Shown piece after piece: positions 8,145 to 14,993 of a stretch of DNA of 19,999 bases. This DNA is from JBGPBY01 sp041481485 (GTDB lineage Bacteria; Acidobacteriota; Terriglobia; 20CM-2-55-15). The translations under genes were made by a program, and so were the position numbers. The stretch's first letter is position 1; each line of letters begins with the position of its first letter. The stretch lies in contig JBGPBY010000063.1 in NCBI GenBank assembly GCA_041481485.1, forward strand, positions 1 to 19,999. The letters are read 5' to 3'. The notes under the pieces are model-generated. The model had not been told where the DNA came from. It made no database searches and was given only the letters and a program-made list of their open reading frames with translations.

Positions 8145-9722
8145 GTGACGCGGATCCTGACCTTAATTGCGATGACGCTCGCTTTCTATGTGCAGACCAA
8201 TTCGACTATTGAAGGCGTGGTGCGTGATTCGTCGACAGACGCCCCGTTGGCAGACGTGACGATCTACCTTTCGAATACAGGATCGACTCCTCTCGCCTTC
8301 AACTCGAATCAGGGCCGCACCAGCGACTTTGCCGTGACAGATTCACAGGGCCACTTCACGCTCGAGACAAAGGAAACCGGGCGCTTTCGTGTGTATCCAT
8401 CGAAGACTGGATATGTCTATGCGCGTCCAGGGCAGAAACATGCGCCCGCAGAGCCTGGAATGTGGGTGCAATTGTCTTCTGGCAGCCACGTCAAAGACCT
8501 CGATTTGAGAATGGCGAAGCCCGGCGCGATTAGCGGACGCGTTCTGGATGCGAACGGCAATCCAATTGTCGGCACTAGGGCCAGTGTTGCATTAATGCGT
8601 TATACGTATCGCGATGATGGAATGCGCGAACTCGGCTCGGTACCCGGGATTACTTATTCTGGGGCGGCTGGTTCCGCCGTGCGCCCAAACGACAAGGGAG
8701 AGTTTCGACTTTACGATCTGCCGCCAGGTGAATACTACTTGTGCGTCACCGGTGGCGGCGGTGCCATCGGCAATTCGATGTCTTACTGCTATCCTGGTGT
8801 CACAGACTCGATAGGGGCTGTACCGGTTGCAGTTTCCGGTGGTGACGACATCAAGCTGGGAACTCTCAGTTTGCCATCACGCCCAGGCGTGGAGGTAAGG
8901 CTTCACAATAAAGGCGAGCCCTCGCCACGAGGCGCTCAAAAATTCTACATCGGGGATAGCATGTTGATAATGATTAGACCCGCAGATCCAGATGAAATTG
9001 TCGTGAATTCTGTCGCACCTGGCCTCTACGACATTGTCGCCACGAGTGACACCCCCGCTGATCGGAATGCAACAAAGGTCTATGCATTCGCCACTCTAAA
9101 TGTCGGTGCCAACGGCTTAGACCAAGAGATTGTAATGAAGCCCGCAGCCCGAGTCAGTGGCACTGTGCTGGTCGAAGACGACGATGGACACCGCATTCCA
9201 ACACCACTAGCCTTACGCTGCAGAATCCGTTCACGTTACGGATTGGACAACTGTATCGGTTCGCAGGTAGTTCCGGGTTTCCATCAATTCGATTTTCTGG
9301 AACTTCCTCCGGACATCTATCTGCAATCCGCCAAAATCGGTGATCGTGATGCCTTGGCCGAAGGGTTGAACATCACAGGCGATACGACGCTCGAGGTCGT
9401 GCTGGCTTCTCCCGGCGCTATCGTTGATGGCAGCGTTCTCACCGCGGACGGAATCGTACTGTCAGACGCCGTCGTCGTTTTGGTTCCGGAGGTGCCTTAC
9501 GACAAAGTGTTTGTCCGGTACCGCAGTGTGATTACGGATTCGAACGGGAAATACGAAATACACGGGGTTGCTCCCGGATCTTACAAGCTCTATGCATGGC
9601 CGGAACTTGAAGGCTTTGCATATCGCAATCCGGAGTTCATGAAAGAGTTTCTCAATCGCGGCAAGGCGGTTCGACTTGAGAAGAAAGGCCGGGCGTCGAT
9701 GGATTTGACTGCCTTGAGATAA
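8145..9722 (+). CDS. secreted multi-module protein with carboxypeptidase-regulatory-like (CNA-B/transthyretin-like) domains
   Basis: This is a 525-residue exported protein starting at GTG 8145, with GGAGG seven bases upstream. A hydrophobic N-terminus (MTRILTLIAMTLAFYV) acts as signal peptide. The mature chain is built of repeated beta-sandwich modules, each opening with a 'G-x-V-x-D' strand and closing with a 'G-x-Y/F' strand. Examples are IEGVVRDSSTDAPLADVTIY ending in GHFTLET (about 22-90), ISGRVLDANGNPIVG ending in FRLYDLPPGEYYLC (about 128-205), VSGTVLVEDDDG (about 335) and VDGSVLTADGIVLSDAVVVL ending in GKYEIHGVAPGSYKLYAWPE (about 427-505). No peptidase catalytic domain is present, so it is probably a structural, adhesive or ligand-binding protein at the cell surface. 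Such proteins are abundant in Acidobacteriota. Confidence 0.8.
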   Translation: MTRILTLIAMTLAFYVQTNSTIEGVVRDSSTDAPLADVTIYLSNTGSTPLAFNSNQGRTSDFAVTDSQGHFTLETKETGRFRVYPSKTGYVYARPGQKHAPAEPGMWVQLSSGSHVKDLDLRMAKPGAISGRVLDANGNPIVGTRASVALMRYTYRDDGMRELGSVPGITYSGAAGSAVRPNDKGEFRLYDLPPGEYYLCVTGGGGAIGNSMSYCYPGVTDSIGAVPVAVSGGDDIKLGTLSLPSRPGVEVRLHNKGEPSPRGAQKFYIGDSMLIMIRPADPDEIVVNSVAPGLYDIVATSDTPADRNATKVYAFATLNVGANGLDQEIVMKPAARVSGTVLVEDDDGHRIPTPLALRCRIRSRYGLDNCIGSQVVPGFHQFDFLELPPDIYLQSAKIGDRDALAEGLNITGDTTLEVVLASPGAIVDGSVLTADGIVLSDAVVVLVPEVPYDKVFVRYRSVITDSNGKYEIHGVAPGSYKLYAWPELEGFAYRNPEFMKEFLNRGKAVRLEKKGRASMDLTALR

Positions 9723-9740
9723 ACAGTCGCGGAATCAATT

Positions 9741-10808
9741 CTAGTGGCCTGTAACACCTGAATTGGGACCAGTGCGAATCCTATGGTGAACGTCAGTGTA
9801 AGTCCATTTGATGCGTTTAGGGTTCCTATTGCCTTCTCGAATGTATCGCATCATTTTCTTGCGTAAGTCCGGTATTGAAGTGAACACTCCACGCGCGATG
9901 ACATCCCGCTCGATTTTCCCAAACCATAGCTCAACCTGATTTAGCCAGGAGGAGTAGGTCGGCGTGTAGTGAATCGTGACACGCTGATGGTGACTGAGAA
10001 AATCTGCGACACGTTTGGTTTTATGTGCGGACAGGTTGTCCGCAATGATGTGGATCTCTCGTTGCTTGGGCTGATGGGCAACGATTTCCGACAAGAATGC
10101 GACAAATTCCTCACTGGTGTGTCGTGTTGCGGTTTTGCCGATGACTTCGCCGGTCTTGGTATTCAGAGCTGCATACAAGGAGAGCGTTCCGTGCCGGTAG
10201 TATTCAAATCCATGACGCTCAGCTCGTCCAGGCGACATTGGCAGAACCGGATCCAGCCGATCCAATGCCTGAATGGCGGTCTTCTCATCCACGCAGAATA
10301 TCGCAGCATGCTGTGGAGGATTTACGTACAGCCCAATGATGTCGGCTGCCTTTGTTTCAAATTCAGGATCATCCGAAAGGATGTAGTTCTTAATTCAATG
10401 GGGTTGAAGCCGCGCGCGTTGCCAGACCCGGGCGACCCGCATGTGATTGACTCCCAACTCCCGTGCCATTTTGCGCGTGCTCCAGTGTGTGGAACCATCC
10501 AGGGGTTTGCGTTGGGTCTTCGCTAAAATCTTCGCTTCCAGTTTCGCCGCATCCTTTGCTGGAGCACGGCCCGGATGTCGCGAATACAACGCTGAGAGTC
10601 CATCCGCTTCAAACCGTTGTTTCCAACGGCTGATGTAACTGCGGTTGCAGTGTAACGTCCGCTGTATTGTGGTAAATGACTTGTTGTCCGCCAACATCAG
10701 CAAGAGCCGTGCTCGACGAACATCCTCGGCCGGTAAAGTTCGCGACCGCAAACGTGCGGCCAGTTCTTCGCGTTCGGAGCTATTCACTGAAAATGTGGAT
10801 TTGACCAT
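9741..10808 (-). pseudogene. IS630-family transposase with one in-frame TGA
   Basis: The frame from ATG 10808 first encodes helix-turn-helix DNA-binding domains (RARLLLMLADNKSFTTIQ, then CNRSYISRWKQRFEADGL) ending in ARLQPH. TGA at 10395-10397 follows, and then, with no frame change, IKNYILSDDPEFETKAADII. In related IS630 proteins this junction reads LQPHR, so CGA to TGA is the likely change. The second part has the DDE catalytic core: CVDEK (first Asp), IIADNLSAHK (second Asp), NQVELWFGKIERD (Glu). Total length is 355 codons, normal for the family. The terminal TAG is not encoded by the element alone: its T and A are the target-site TA and its G comes from flanking DNA. Confidence 0.88.
9744..9772. 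repeat. IS630 left terminal inverted repeat
   Basis: This 29-bp repeat matches the right repeat (10839-10867, reverse complement) at the outer 13 bases and the inner 10 bases, with six differences in between. It is abutted by the target TA at 9742-9743. Confidence 0.88.
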
Positions 10809-10838
10809 GCCAAATCATGACATAGCTATAGGACAGAA

Positions 10839-10867
10839 CTGGTCCCAAAGTCAATGTTACAGGCCAC
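10839..10867. repeat. IS630 right terminal inverted repeat
   Basis: This is the partner of the left repeat and is abutted by the target TA at 10868-10869. It lies 30 bases upstream of the transposase start codon. Confidence 0.88.
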
Positions 10868-10869
10868 TA

Positions 10870-11082
10870 GCCTTGCCCTCGGGGGATTCGCACCGCGTAG
10901 TTATCGAATAGTCGGCATCACGGAAAAGTGGCAGTAATGCGCTTTGCGCTGTATTTGGATTTCCTCACGCACACCTGACCGGATCCGGCCAGAAAAAAAT
11001 AGGAAAGCGGCTCCGCCACGAGCCAACTCTTACAAACCGCGGTCTGGATATGCTGCCAGCAGCGGTTCAACCTTGACGCCAA
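10870..11082. other. remnant DNA between IS630 and gene fragments
   Basis: Some 213 bases hold no convincing gene. Short frames in both directions look like debris. A 10-base string ACCTGACCGG (10973-10982) also occurs in the tRNA-Ala 3' half (11642-11651), which may be chance. Confidence 0.35.
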
Positions 11083-11395
11083 CTAATCGAATTGGACAGG
11101 AAGATCGCCACGGCCAAGCAGACTGGCTTGCAGTCTGTGGTTCACCTCCGCAAGAAACGCGCTCATTTCGCGCCGATCGGTATCGGGTAATTCTTTATCT
11201 TCCAGCAACGTTTCAATGGGTACTTTGTTGGCTGCGATCGCCGCCGTGATGCCAGCCGCCACGTCGTCGCTCATGACGGCCAACCGCAATGGTGACTCTC
11301 CTTCCGCCGCGAAATAGCGCGAAAGTTTCGCTGCCGTGGCCACGCCTCCACGCGGCTGCACTTGCGCGGCATCGATGCGAAGAAGTCTGCTTCTC
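11083..11395 (-). pseudogene. C-terminal fragment of an unidentified protein
   Basis: The minus-strand frame ending at 11083 reads like a genuine protein tail of about 100 residues (AAKLSRYFAAEGESPLRLAV, then DDVAAGITAAIAANKVPIET, then LAEVNHRLQASLLGRGDLPV). It is mostly helical with charged and alanine-rich stretches. Upstream of about 11395 the same frame runs antisense to the integrase fragment and is no longer credible. The true N-terminus therefore appears to have been lost at a recombination joint there. I cannot name the family. Confidence 0.3.
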
Positions 11396-11560
11396 GGTAT
11401 TGGTGAGAGTCTCAAGTACGTTTCAAGCCAGTTGGGACACGCCAGCATCCGGATGACCGCAGATGTCTATGGCCATCTTGAAGTCGGCGCGAACCGTGCG
11501 GCGATGGACCGGCTCCCCACTTTGCAGACAGCTGCAGAACCAAGCGTTGCCACCAACTGA
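11395..11560 (+). pseudogene. tyrosine recombinase (phage-type integrase), C-terminal remnant
   Basis: The segment GESLKYVSSQLGHASIRMTA, then DVYGHLEVGANRAAMDRLPT, is the unmistakable end of a tyrosine-recombinase catalytic domain. QLGHASI carries the box II histidine region and DVYGHL carries the nucleophilic tyrosine (Y of VYGHL). The upstream catalytic Arg/His (HTLRHT) block is missing, and the frame before about 11395 has no integrase character, so only the last 50-55 residues survive. It points towards the 3' end of tRNA-Ala 79 bases away, the normal position of an element integrase next to its attachment site. It marks a former integration event. Confidence 0.75.
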
Positions 11561-11580
11561 GAGTGGCAACCAGTGGCAAC
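11546..11580. repeat. three GTGGCAAC motifs (one inverted)
   Basis: GTTGCCAC (11546-11553) is followed by two direct copies of GTGGCAAC (11563-11570 and 11573-11580). The first two can form an 8-bp hairpin across the integrase stop codon. Clustered short repeats beside an attachment site could be recombinase arm-binding sites, but this is inference. Confidence 0.35.
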
Positions 11581-11596
11581 CAGCCATCCGGAAATG

Positions 11597-11630
11597 AAAA
11601 AGGCCGCCTCAAGGGCGGCCTTTTTTCTTT
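11597..11630. terminator. bidirectional rho-independent terminator
   Basis: GGCCGCC (11602-11608), a 5-base loop and GGCGGCC (11614-11620) form a strong hairpin, with A-rich sequence on the left and TTTTTTCTTT on the right. It can therefore end transcripts from both directions: the integrase remnant on plus and tRNA-Ala on minus. Confidence 0.8.
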
Positions 11631-11638
11631 AGAATCAA

Positions 11639-11711
11639 TGGACCTGACCGGGATCGAACCGGTGACCTCCTGACTGCCAGTCAGGCGCGCTCCCAGCTGC
11701 GCTACAGGCCC
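11639..11711 (-). tRNA. tRNA-Ala (anticodon GGC)
   Basis: The minus strand folds into a canonical 73-nt cloverleaf. The acceptor stem is GGGCCTG/CAGGTCC, the D arm has GCGC stems and the anticodon stem is CCTGA/TCAGG. The loop CTGGCAG gives anticodon GGC, the variable loop is AGGTC, and the T arm is ACCGG-TTCGATC-CCGGT with discriminator A. The third acceptor pair is G-U, the hallmark identity element of alanine tRNA. The CCA end is not encoded. It is followed by the hairpin terminator at 11597-11630. Confidence 0.95.
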
Positions 11712-11797
11712 CAAGCGAATTCAACCATCGTAAAGGATCGGGGGGCATCGGTCAACCGAGGTCTTGGGCTCGGTCCTGGGCGCGGTAGAATGTTTCG

Positions 11798-13171
11798 ATG
11801 TGGGTTGCGCCTCTGGTTTATCTCGTCGTCAGTGTGGTGCTTTGGCAGCTGGCCAATGCGCTGTTCATGCCGGAGCTGCTGTCCAACCGGCTGTTTGAAG
11901 TTCTGCCGGCGTCCATGATCGAAAATGGAGTCCAGTTCCTTGGCGCAATGGCAAAGCCGCTCGCGTTCTATGTTGTGGCCGTTCTGTATTTCGGTTCGTA
12001 CTTTCTCTTCTCTCATTTTTGGTATCGGCTTCGCAGCATTTTCAGCAACGCGTTTTATGCGGGCTTTGCGTTGTGGGGACTGCATGTCCTGATCATTATT
12101 CCTGCGGCGGGGCAGGGCGTTTTTGGATTTCGCTCGCCGCAGGGCGGACTCAACGCCAGCGTCCTGCTGTTCGCGTCGCACTGGATTTTCGCGCGCACGC
12201 TGCAGTTCCAGCAGTCGCGCGATCTTCCGGCTCAACCTGCAGTTTCGAGAACTGGCCGGCGGATCTTTGCACTGGCTGTCGTTGCCGCCGTGGCTGCGGC
12301 TGCGGTTCAGGGGTACAAGATCGTCTTCAAGCGAGCTCGATGGAGCGACGAGGCCACGCCGACCGAGGAGTTCTACACGGTTTCCAAGAACTCTGTTGAT
12401 CCGGTCGTGCCGCAGAGCGGCTGGAAGCTGAATCTTCAGGGAGCTGTTGGAACCTTTGCGTATGCACTCGCTGAGATCCACGAGATGCCCAGCATCACGA
12501 TGTTTGCGACGCTCGCGTGCATCAGCAATCCGGTCGGTGGCGACTGGATCGGCAATGCACGATGGACGGGCGTTCCCTTGGCTGTCCTGCTGGAAAGAGC
12601 CGGGATCTCGCCGCACACCATCGATGTGGTTTTCCGGGCCGCCGACGGTTATTCCGACAGCATTCCCATCGAGCGCGCCATGCATCCGTTCTGTATCCTC
12701 GCTTACGAAATGAATGGCGCGCCATTGACCAGCAAGCATGGATTCCCGTTGCGCCTGATCGTTCCCGGAATCTACGGAATGAAAAATGTGAAATGGATCA
12801 CCTCGATCGAACTGGTCGAACACGACTATCGTGGTTTCTGGCAACGACGGGGATGGGATGATGAAGCGCATTACAAGCTGATGTCGCGCATCGATATCGC
12901 AAAGGAAGGCCGCGTCGCGGGAATTGCATTTGCCGGCGATCGCGGGGTGAAATCCGTTGAAGTTCGGATTGGCGACGAGGCCTGGAGGGAAGCGGAGTTG
13001 CGTCCGGCATTGTCGCCGATTTCGTGGGTGCTGTGGTCGCTCGATGCCGACGTGAAGGGCAAGGGGGTGATGGTGCGCATGAAATCGGCGGATGGCGAGT
13101 TCCAGATTGCTCAGCCCGCGCCACCGTTTCCGGAGGGGGCGTCGGGGTTGCACACGGTTAGGGGGAGTTAG
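11798..13171 (+). CDS. membrane-anchored sulfite-oxidase-family molybdopterin oxidoreductase
   Basis: This 457-residue protein joins two parts. The N-terminal 175 residues hold about five hydrophobic helices (around 3-20, 55-72, 88-104, 118-135 and 156-173). From about residue 190 comes the sulfite-oxidase fold: FYTVSKNSVDP, GWKLNLQG, then TLACISNPVGGDWIGNARWTGVPL, with Cys241 as the probable molybdenum ligand. Next come HGFPLRLIVPGIYGMKNVKW and the C-terminal Mo-cofactor dimerisation-type domain (VKSVEVRIGDEAWREA). It should oxidise or reduce a small substrate at the outer face of the membrane, possibly passing electrons through the membrane part; the substrate is unknown. No haem-binding motif is obvious. 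The gene stands alone on the plus strand, 86 bases from the tRNA. The ATG is not preceded by a strong ribosome-binding site. Confidence 0.88.
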   Translation: MWVAPLVYLVVSVVLWQLANALFMPELLSNRLFEVLPASMIENGVQFLGAMAKPLAFYVVAVLYFGSYFLFSHFWYRLRSIFSNAFYAGFALWGLHVLIIIPAAGQGVFGFRSPQGGLNASVLLFASHWIFARTLQFQQSRDLPAQPAVSRTGRRIFALAVVAAVAAAAVQGYKIVFKRARWSDEATPTEEFYTVSKNSVDPVVPQSGWKLNLQGAVGTFAYALAEIHEMPSITMFATLACISNPVGGDWIGNARWTGVPLAVLLERAGISPHTIDVVFRAADGYSDSIPIERAMHPFCILAYEMNGAPLTSKHGFPLRLIVPGIYGMKNVKWITSIELVEHDYRGFWQRRGWDDEAHYKLMSRIDIAKEGRVAGIAFAGDRGVKSVEVRIGDEAWREAELRPALSPISWVLWSLDADVKGKGVMVRMKSADGEFQIAQPAPPFPEGASGLHTVRGS

Positions 13172-13214
13172 GGGAATGGGATGGTTCTTTCAGAATTTGG
13201 AATCGAGATTTGTC

Positions 13215-13297
13215 GTGCCTACGGCACTCTATGTTCTTATCCTCAGCATTCCACCGGCTGACGCCGGTGGCTAGCGAACTGCCGCCGCTAACGCGGC
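13215..13297. repeat. cluster of three palindromic hairpins (REP-like)
   Basis: Three short perfect palindromes follow each other after the molybdoenzyme gene: GTGCC-TAC-GGCAC (13215-13227), CCACCGGC-TGAC-GCCGGTGG (13251-13270) and GCCGC-TAAC-GCGGC (13284-13297). They are GC-rich, intergenic and differ in sequence, like composite REP elements. None has a T run, so they are not classical terminators, though they may protect the upstream mRNA 3' end. Confidence 0.6.
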
Positions 13298-13371
13298 TGG
13301 GAACGCTCACAACAGGTGCGATCTACGCTTTCGGTCCGCGGTTGGGGATGCCGCACTGGGAAAGGACCTGA

Positions 13372-13518
13372 GTGAAAGTCGTCTTGTCGGTATTCGGAGC
13401 TGCGGGAATCCTGATTCTGCTTTGGCTGTTTCTGGTGTTATGGGCCGAGGGCTCTACTCCGCGGAAAGAATCGAAGCGTGATGAAGGGCCAGGAGCCAGC
13501 GGTCGTCCTCGAAAATGA
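13372..13518 (+). CDS. candidate 48-residue membrane peptide
   Basis: A short frame starts at GTG 13372 with AAAGG upstream. It encodes a hydrophobic helix (VVLSVFGAAGILILLWLFLV) followed by a strongly basic, hydrophilic tail (TPRKESKRDEG and onwards to RPRK). That is the typical shape of a small single-pass membrane protein. Its last 65 bases overlap the 3' end of the minus-strand SnoaL-like gene, so the pair is antisense at the tail. No family is recognised. It may be real or chance. Confidence 0.3.
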   Translation: MKVVLSVFGAAGILILLWLFLVLWAEGSTPRKESKRDEGPGASGRPRK

Positions 13519-13852
13519 AAATGTTGGTGGCGGAGGCGCGTGCGCGCTGCAGTTGATTGCCAACCGATGTGGTGATGTTTTCAAAACAGCTGACCCAGGC
13601 GACGTTGCCATGAAGCTCGACTGTCACTCCCGAAATATCCACTCGCATGAATGTCGTATTGCGGAAGATCTGTTCCCAGTTGGCGCGGATATTGTCCCAC
13701 CCGGTTAATCGATAGCCGCTGGGATGAATACAGCAGGCGCTTCCGTCGGTAGCCCAGACCTCTTCCATCAAATCGAGGTCGAGACTTTCCAGCGCGAAAT
13801 AGAATTTAAGGTTGGCCTCCAAGACCTGTTCCGGATCTGTCATGACCGACAC
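13454..13852 (-). CDS. SnoaL-like / NTF2-fold protein
   Basis: This 132-residue protein (or 129 if translation begins at the in-frame ATG 13843) has the NTF2/SnoaL cone-shaped fold pattern. It begins with a helix (DPEQVLEANLKFYFALES), followed by MEEVWATDGSACCIHPSG, the WDNIRANWEQIF helix, then strands (VTVELHGNVAWVSCFENITT and ATNIFIFEDDRWLLALHHAS). Members bind small hydrophobic ligands or catalyse isomerase- and hydrolase-type reactions. Trp, His and Asp residues line the expected pocket. It begins nine bases after the stop of permease 2, so it is the last gene of the exporter operon and could handle the exported compound (inference). Confidence 0.8.
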   Translation of the reverse strand: MSVMTDPEQVLEANLKFYFALESLDLDLMEEVWATDGSACCIHPSGYRLTGWDNIRANWEQIFRNTTFMRVDISGVTVELHGNVAWVSCFENITTSVGNQLQRARASATNIFIFEDDRWLLALHHASILSAE

Positions 13853-13861
13853 AAGAACGTT

Positions 13862-14986
13862 CTATCCGAACACCTTTCGAAATCGCAACCAGCTCATTGT
13901 AAATATCACAGCCCCAAGAATACCGAGAGCCAGGGTCTGATCCCAGAGATCCGCAAACCCGAGCCCCTTCATGATAATTCCCCGAACGATCACCAGGAAG
14001 TAACGCATCGGCAGAATCGCCGTGAAATACTGCACCGCTTTCGGCATCGATTCAATGGGAAACATGAAACCCGACAACAGCATATTGGGAACCAGGGCGA
14101 ACTGCGCGCTCAGCGCGGCCTGCTGCTGTGTGCCGACGAGCGTGGCCACCAGGATTCCCATTCCCAGAATCACAACGATGAACAGGCATGTCAGCGTGAA
14201 CAGCGTCACCAGACTTCCGACAATGGGAACGTTAAACCAGTAGGTTCCGGCAGCCAGAATCATGGCGCAGTCGGCCAGTCCGATCAGGACGTAGGGAATG
14301 GATTTTCCGATCAGCATCTCTGTGGCGCGAATCGGGGTCACTGTCAATTGCTCAATCGTTCCACGTTCGCGTTCGCGCACCAGGCTGAATGCGGTCAGCG
14401 GCATCATCAATTCCATGAGAAGGACGCAGATTATTCCCGGAACCATATAGTTGATGGCCCTCAGCGAAGGATTGAACCACACCCGGGTTTCTTCTCGAAT
14501 TCCAGCCTGAATCAACCGGAGCCCCCGCTGATCGAAATTCTCCCGCATGCGGGCGTCGTTCTCCACTGCAACGATGCCGTTGGCGTAACCCAGGGCTATG
14601 GTGGCTGTATTTGAATTCGTACCGTCCACCAGCAGCTGGATCATGGCGCTGCGGCCGCGGCGCACGTTTTTTGCATAGTCCACCGGAATCACGATGGCCA
14701 TAAGGGCGCGTCCGGAATTCAGATGATCCGTGACTTCGGTGAGCGACGGCGCGTGCGCATCAAGCATGAAATATCCGCTCGACAGAAACCGGCCGACCAG
14801 CCTGCGGCTTTCTTCCGATTCCGAGTAGTCCAGCACGACTACCGGAAGCGCTCGAACATCCGTGGCGACAACGTAGCCATAGATCAGGAGCTGAAGCAGC
14901 GGTGTCAGGATGACCATTCGCATCAGTCCCTTGTCGCGGCGAATCTGAATGAATTCCTTGCGGATGATCTGGTAAATCCGTTTCAT
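13862..14986 (-). CDS. ABC-2 type exporter permease 2 (YbhR/YhhJ-like)
   Basis: This is a membrane permease of 374 residues in the ABC-2 family. Helix 1 (VILTPLLQLLIYGYVVATDV) is followed by a large periplasmic domain of about 150 residues. That domain contains the family's 'ALMAIVIPVDYAKNVRRGRS' and 'IQLLVDGTNSNTATIALGY' strands. A C-terminal bundle of five helices follows, with the loop SLVRERERGTIEQLTVTPI, which contacts the ATPases, and the amphipathic GFMFPIESMPKAVQYFTAIL and PMRYFLVIVRGI motifs. It starts seven bases after permease 1 and is its paralogue; the two probably form the heterodimeric pore. By analogy with E. coli YbhS/YbhR it should expel lipophilic drugs or cations together with the HlyD protein. 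Confidence 0.92.
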   Translation of the reverse strand: MKRIYQIIRKEFIQIRRDKGLMRMVILTPLLQLLIYGYVVATDVRALPVVVLDYSESEESRRLVGRFLSSGYFMLDAHAPSLTEVTDHLNSGRALMAIVIPVDYAKNVRRGRSAMIQLLVDGTNSNTATIALGYANGIVAVENDARMRENFDQRGLRLIQAGIREETRVWFNPSLRAINYMVPGIICVLLMELMMPLTAFSLVRERERGTIEQLTVTPIRATEMLIGKSIPYVLIGLADCAMILAAGTYWFNVPIVGSLVTLFTLTCLFIVVILGMGILVATLVGTQQQAALSAQFALVPNMLLSGFMFPIESMPKAVQYFTAILPMRYFLVIVRGIIMKGLGFADLWDQTLALGILGAVIFTMSWLRFRKVFG

Positions 14987-14993
14987 CGCAATC

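Larger units (their letters stand above)
9744..10867 (-). mobile_element. IS630-family insertion sequence, complete but with mutated transposase
   Basis: This is an element of 1124 bp bounded by 29-bp imperfect inverted repeats that begin GTGGCCTGTAACA and end TTGGGACCAG. It is flanked on each side by TA (9742-9743 and 10868-10869), the target duplication typical of IS630/Tc1-like transposition. It carries one transposase frame on the minus strand. It inserted about 20 bases past the stop of the 525-residue gene, so it broke no recognised gene. Intact ends mean it could still be moved by a related transposase. Confidence 0.88.

Noticed and set aside
10973..10982. 10-base match (ACCTGACCGG) to the tRNA-Ala 3' half as a possible second attachment site
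   Set aside because: Too short, and the match breaks down on both sides. It also lies on the element side near the integrase rather than at a distant boundary.
11702..13153. 483-codon open frame on the minus strand opposite the molybdoenzyme gene
   Set aside because: It is the antisense shadow of a well-supported gene. Its product is rich in Arg, His, Asp and Gln, has no domain pattern, and its 5' end of coding sense has no ribosome-binding site.
13724..14614. 296-codon plus-strand open frame opposite permease 2
   Set aside because: It is the same kind of shadow as above, with Gln/His-rich product and no recognisable fold.
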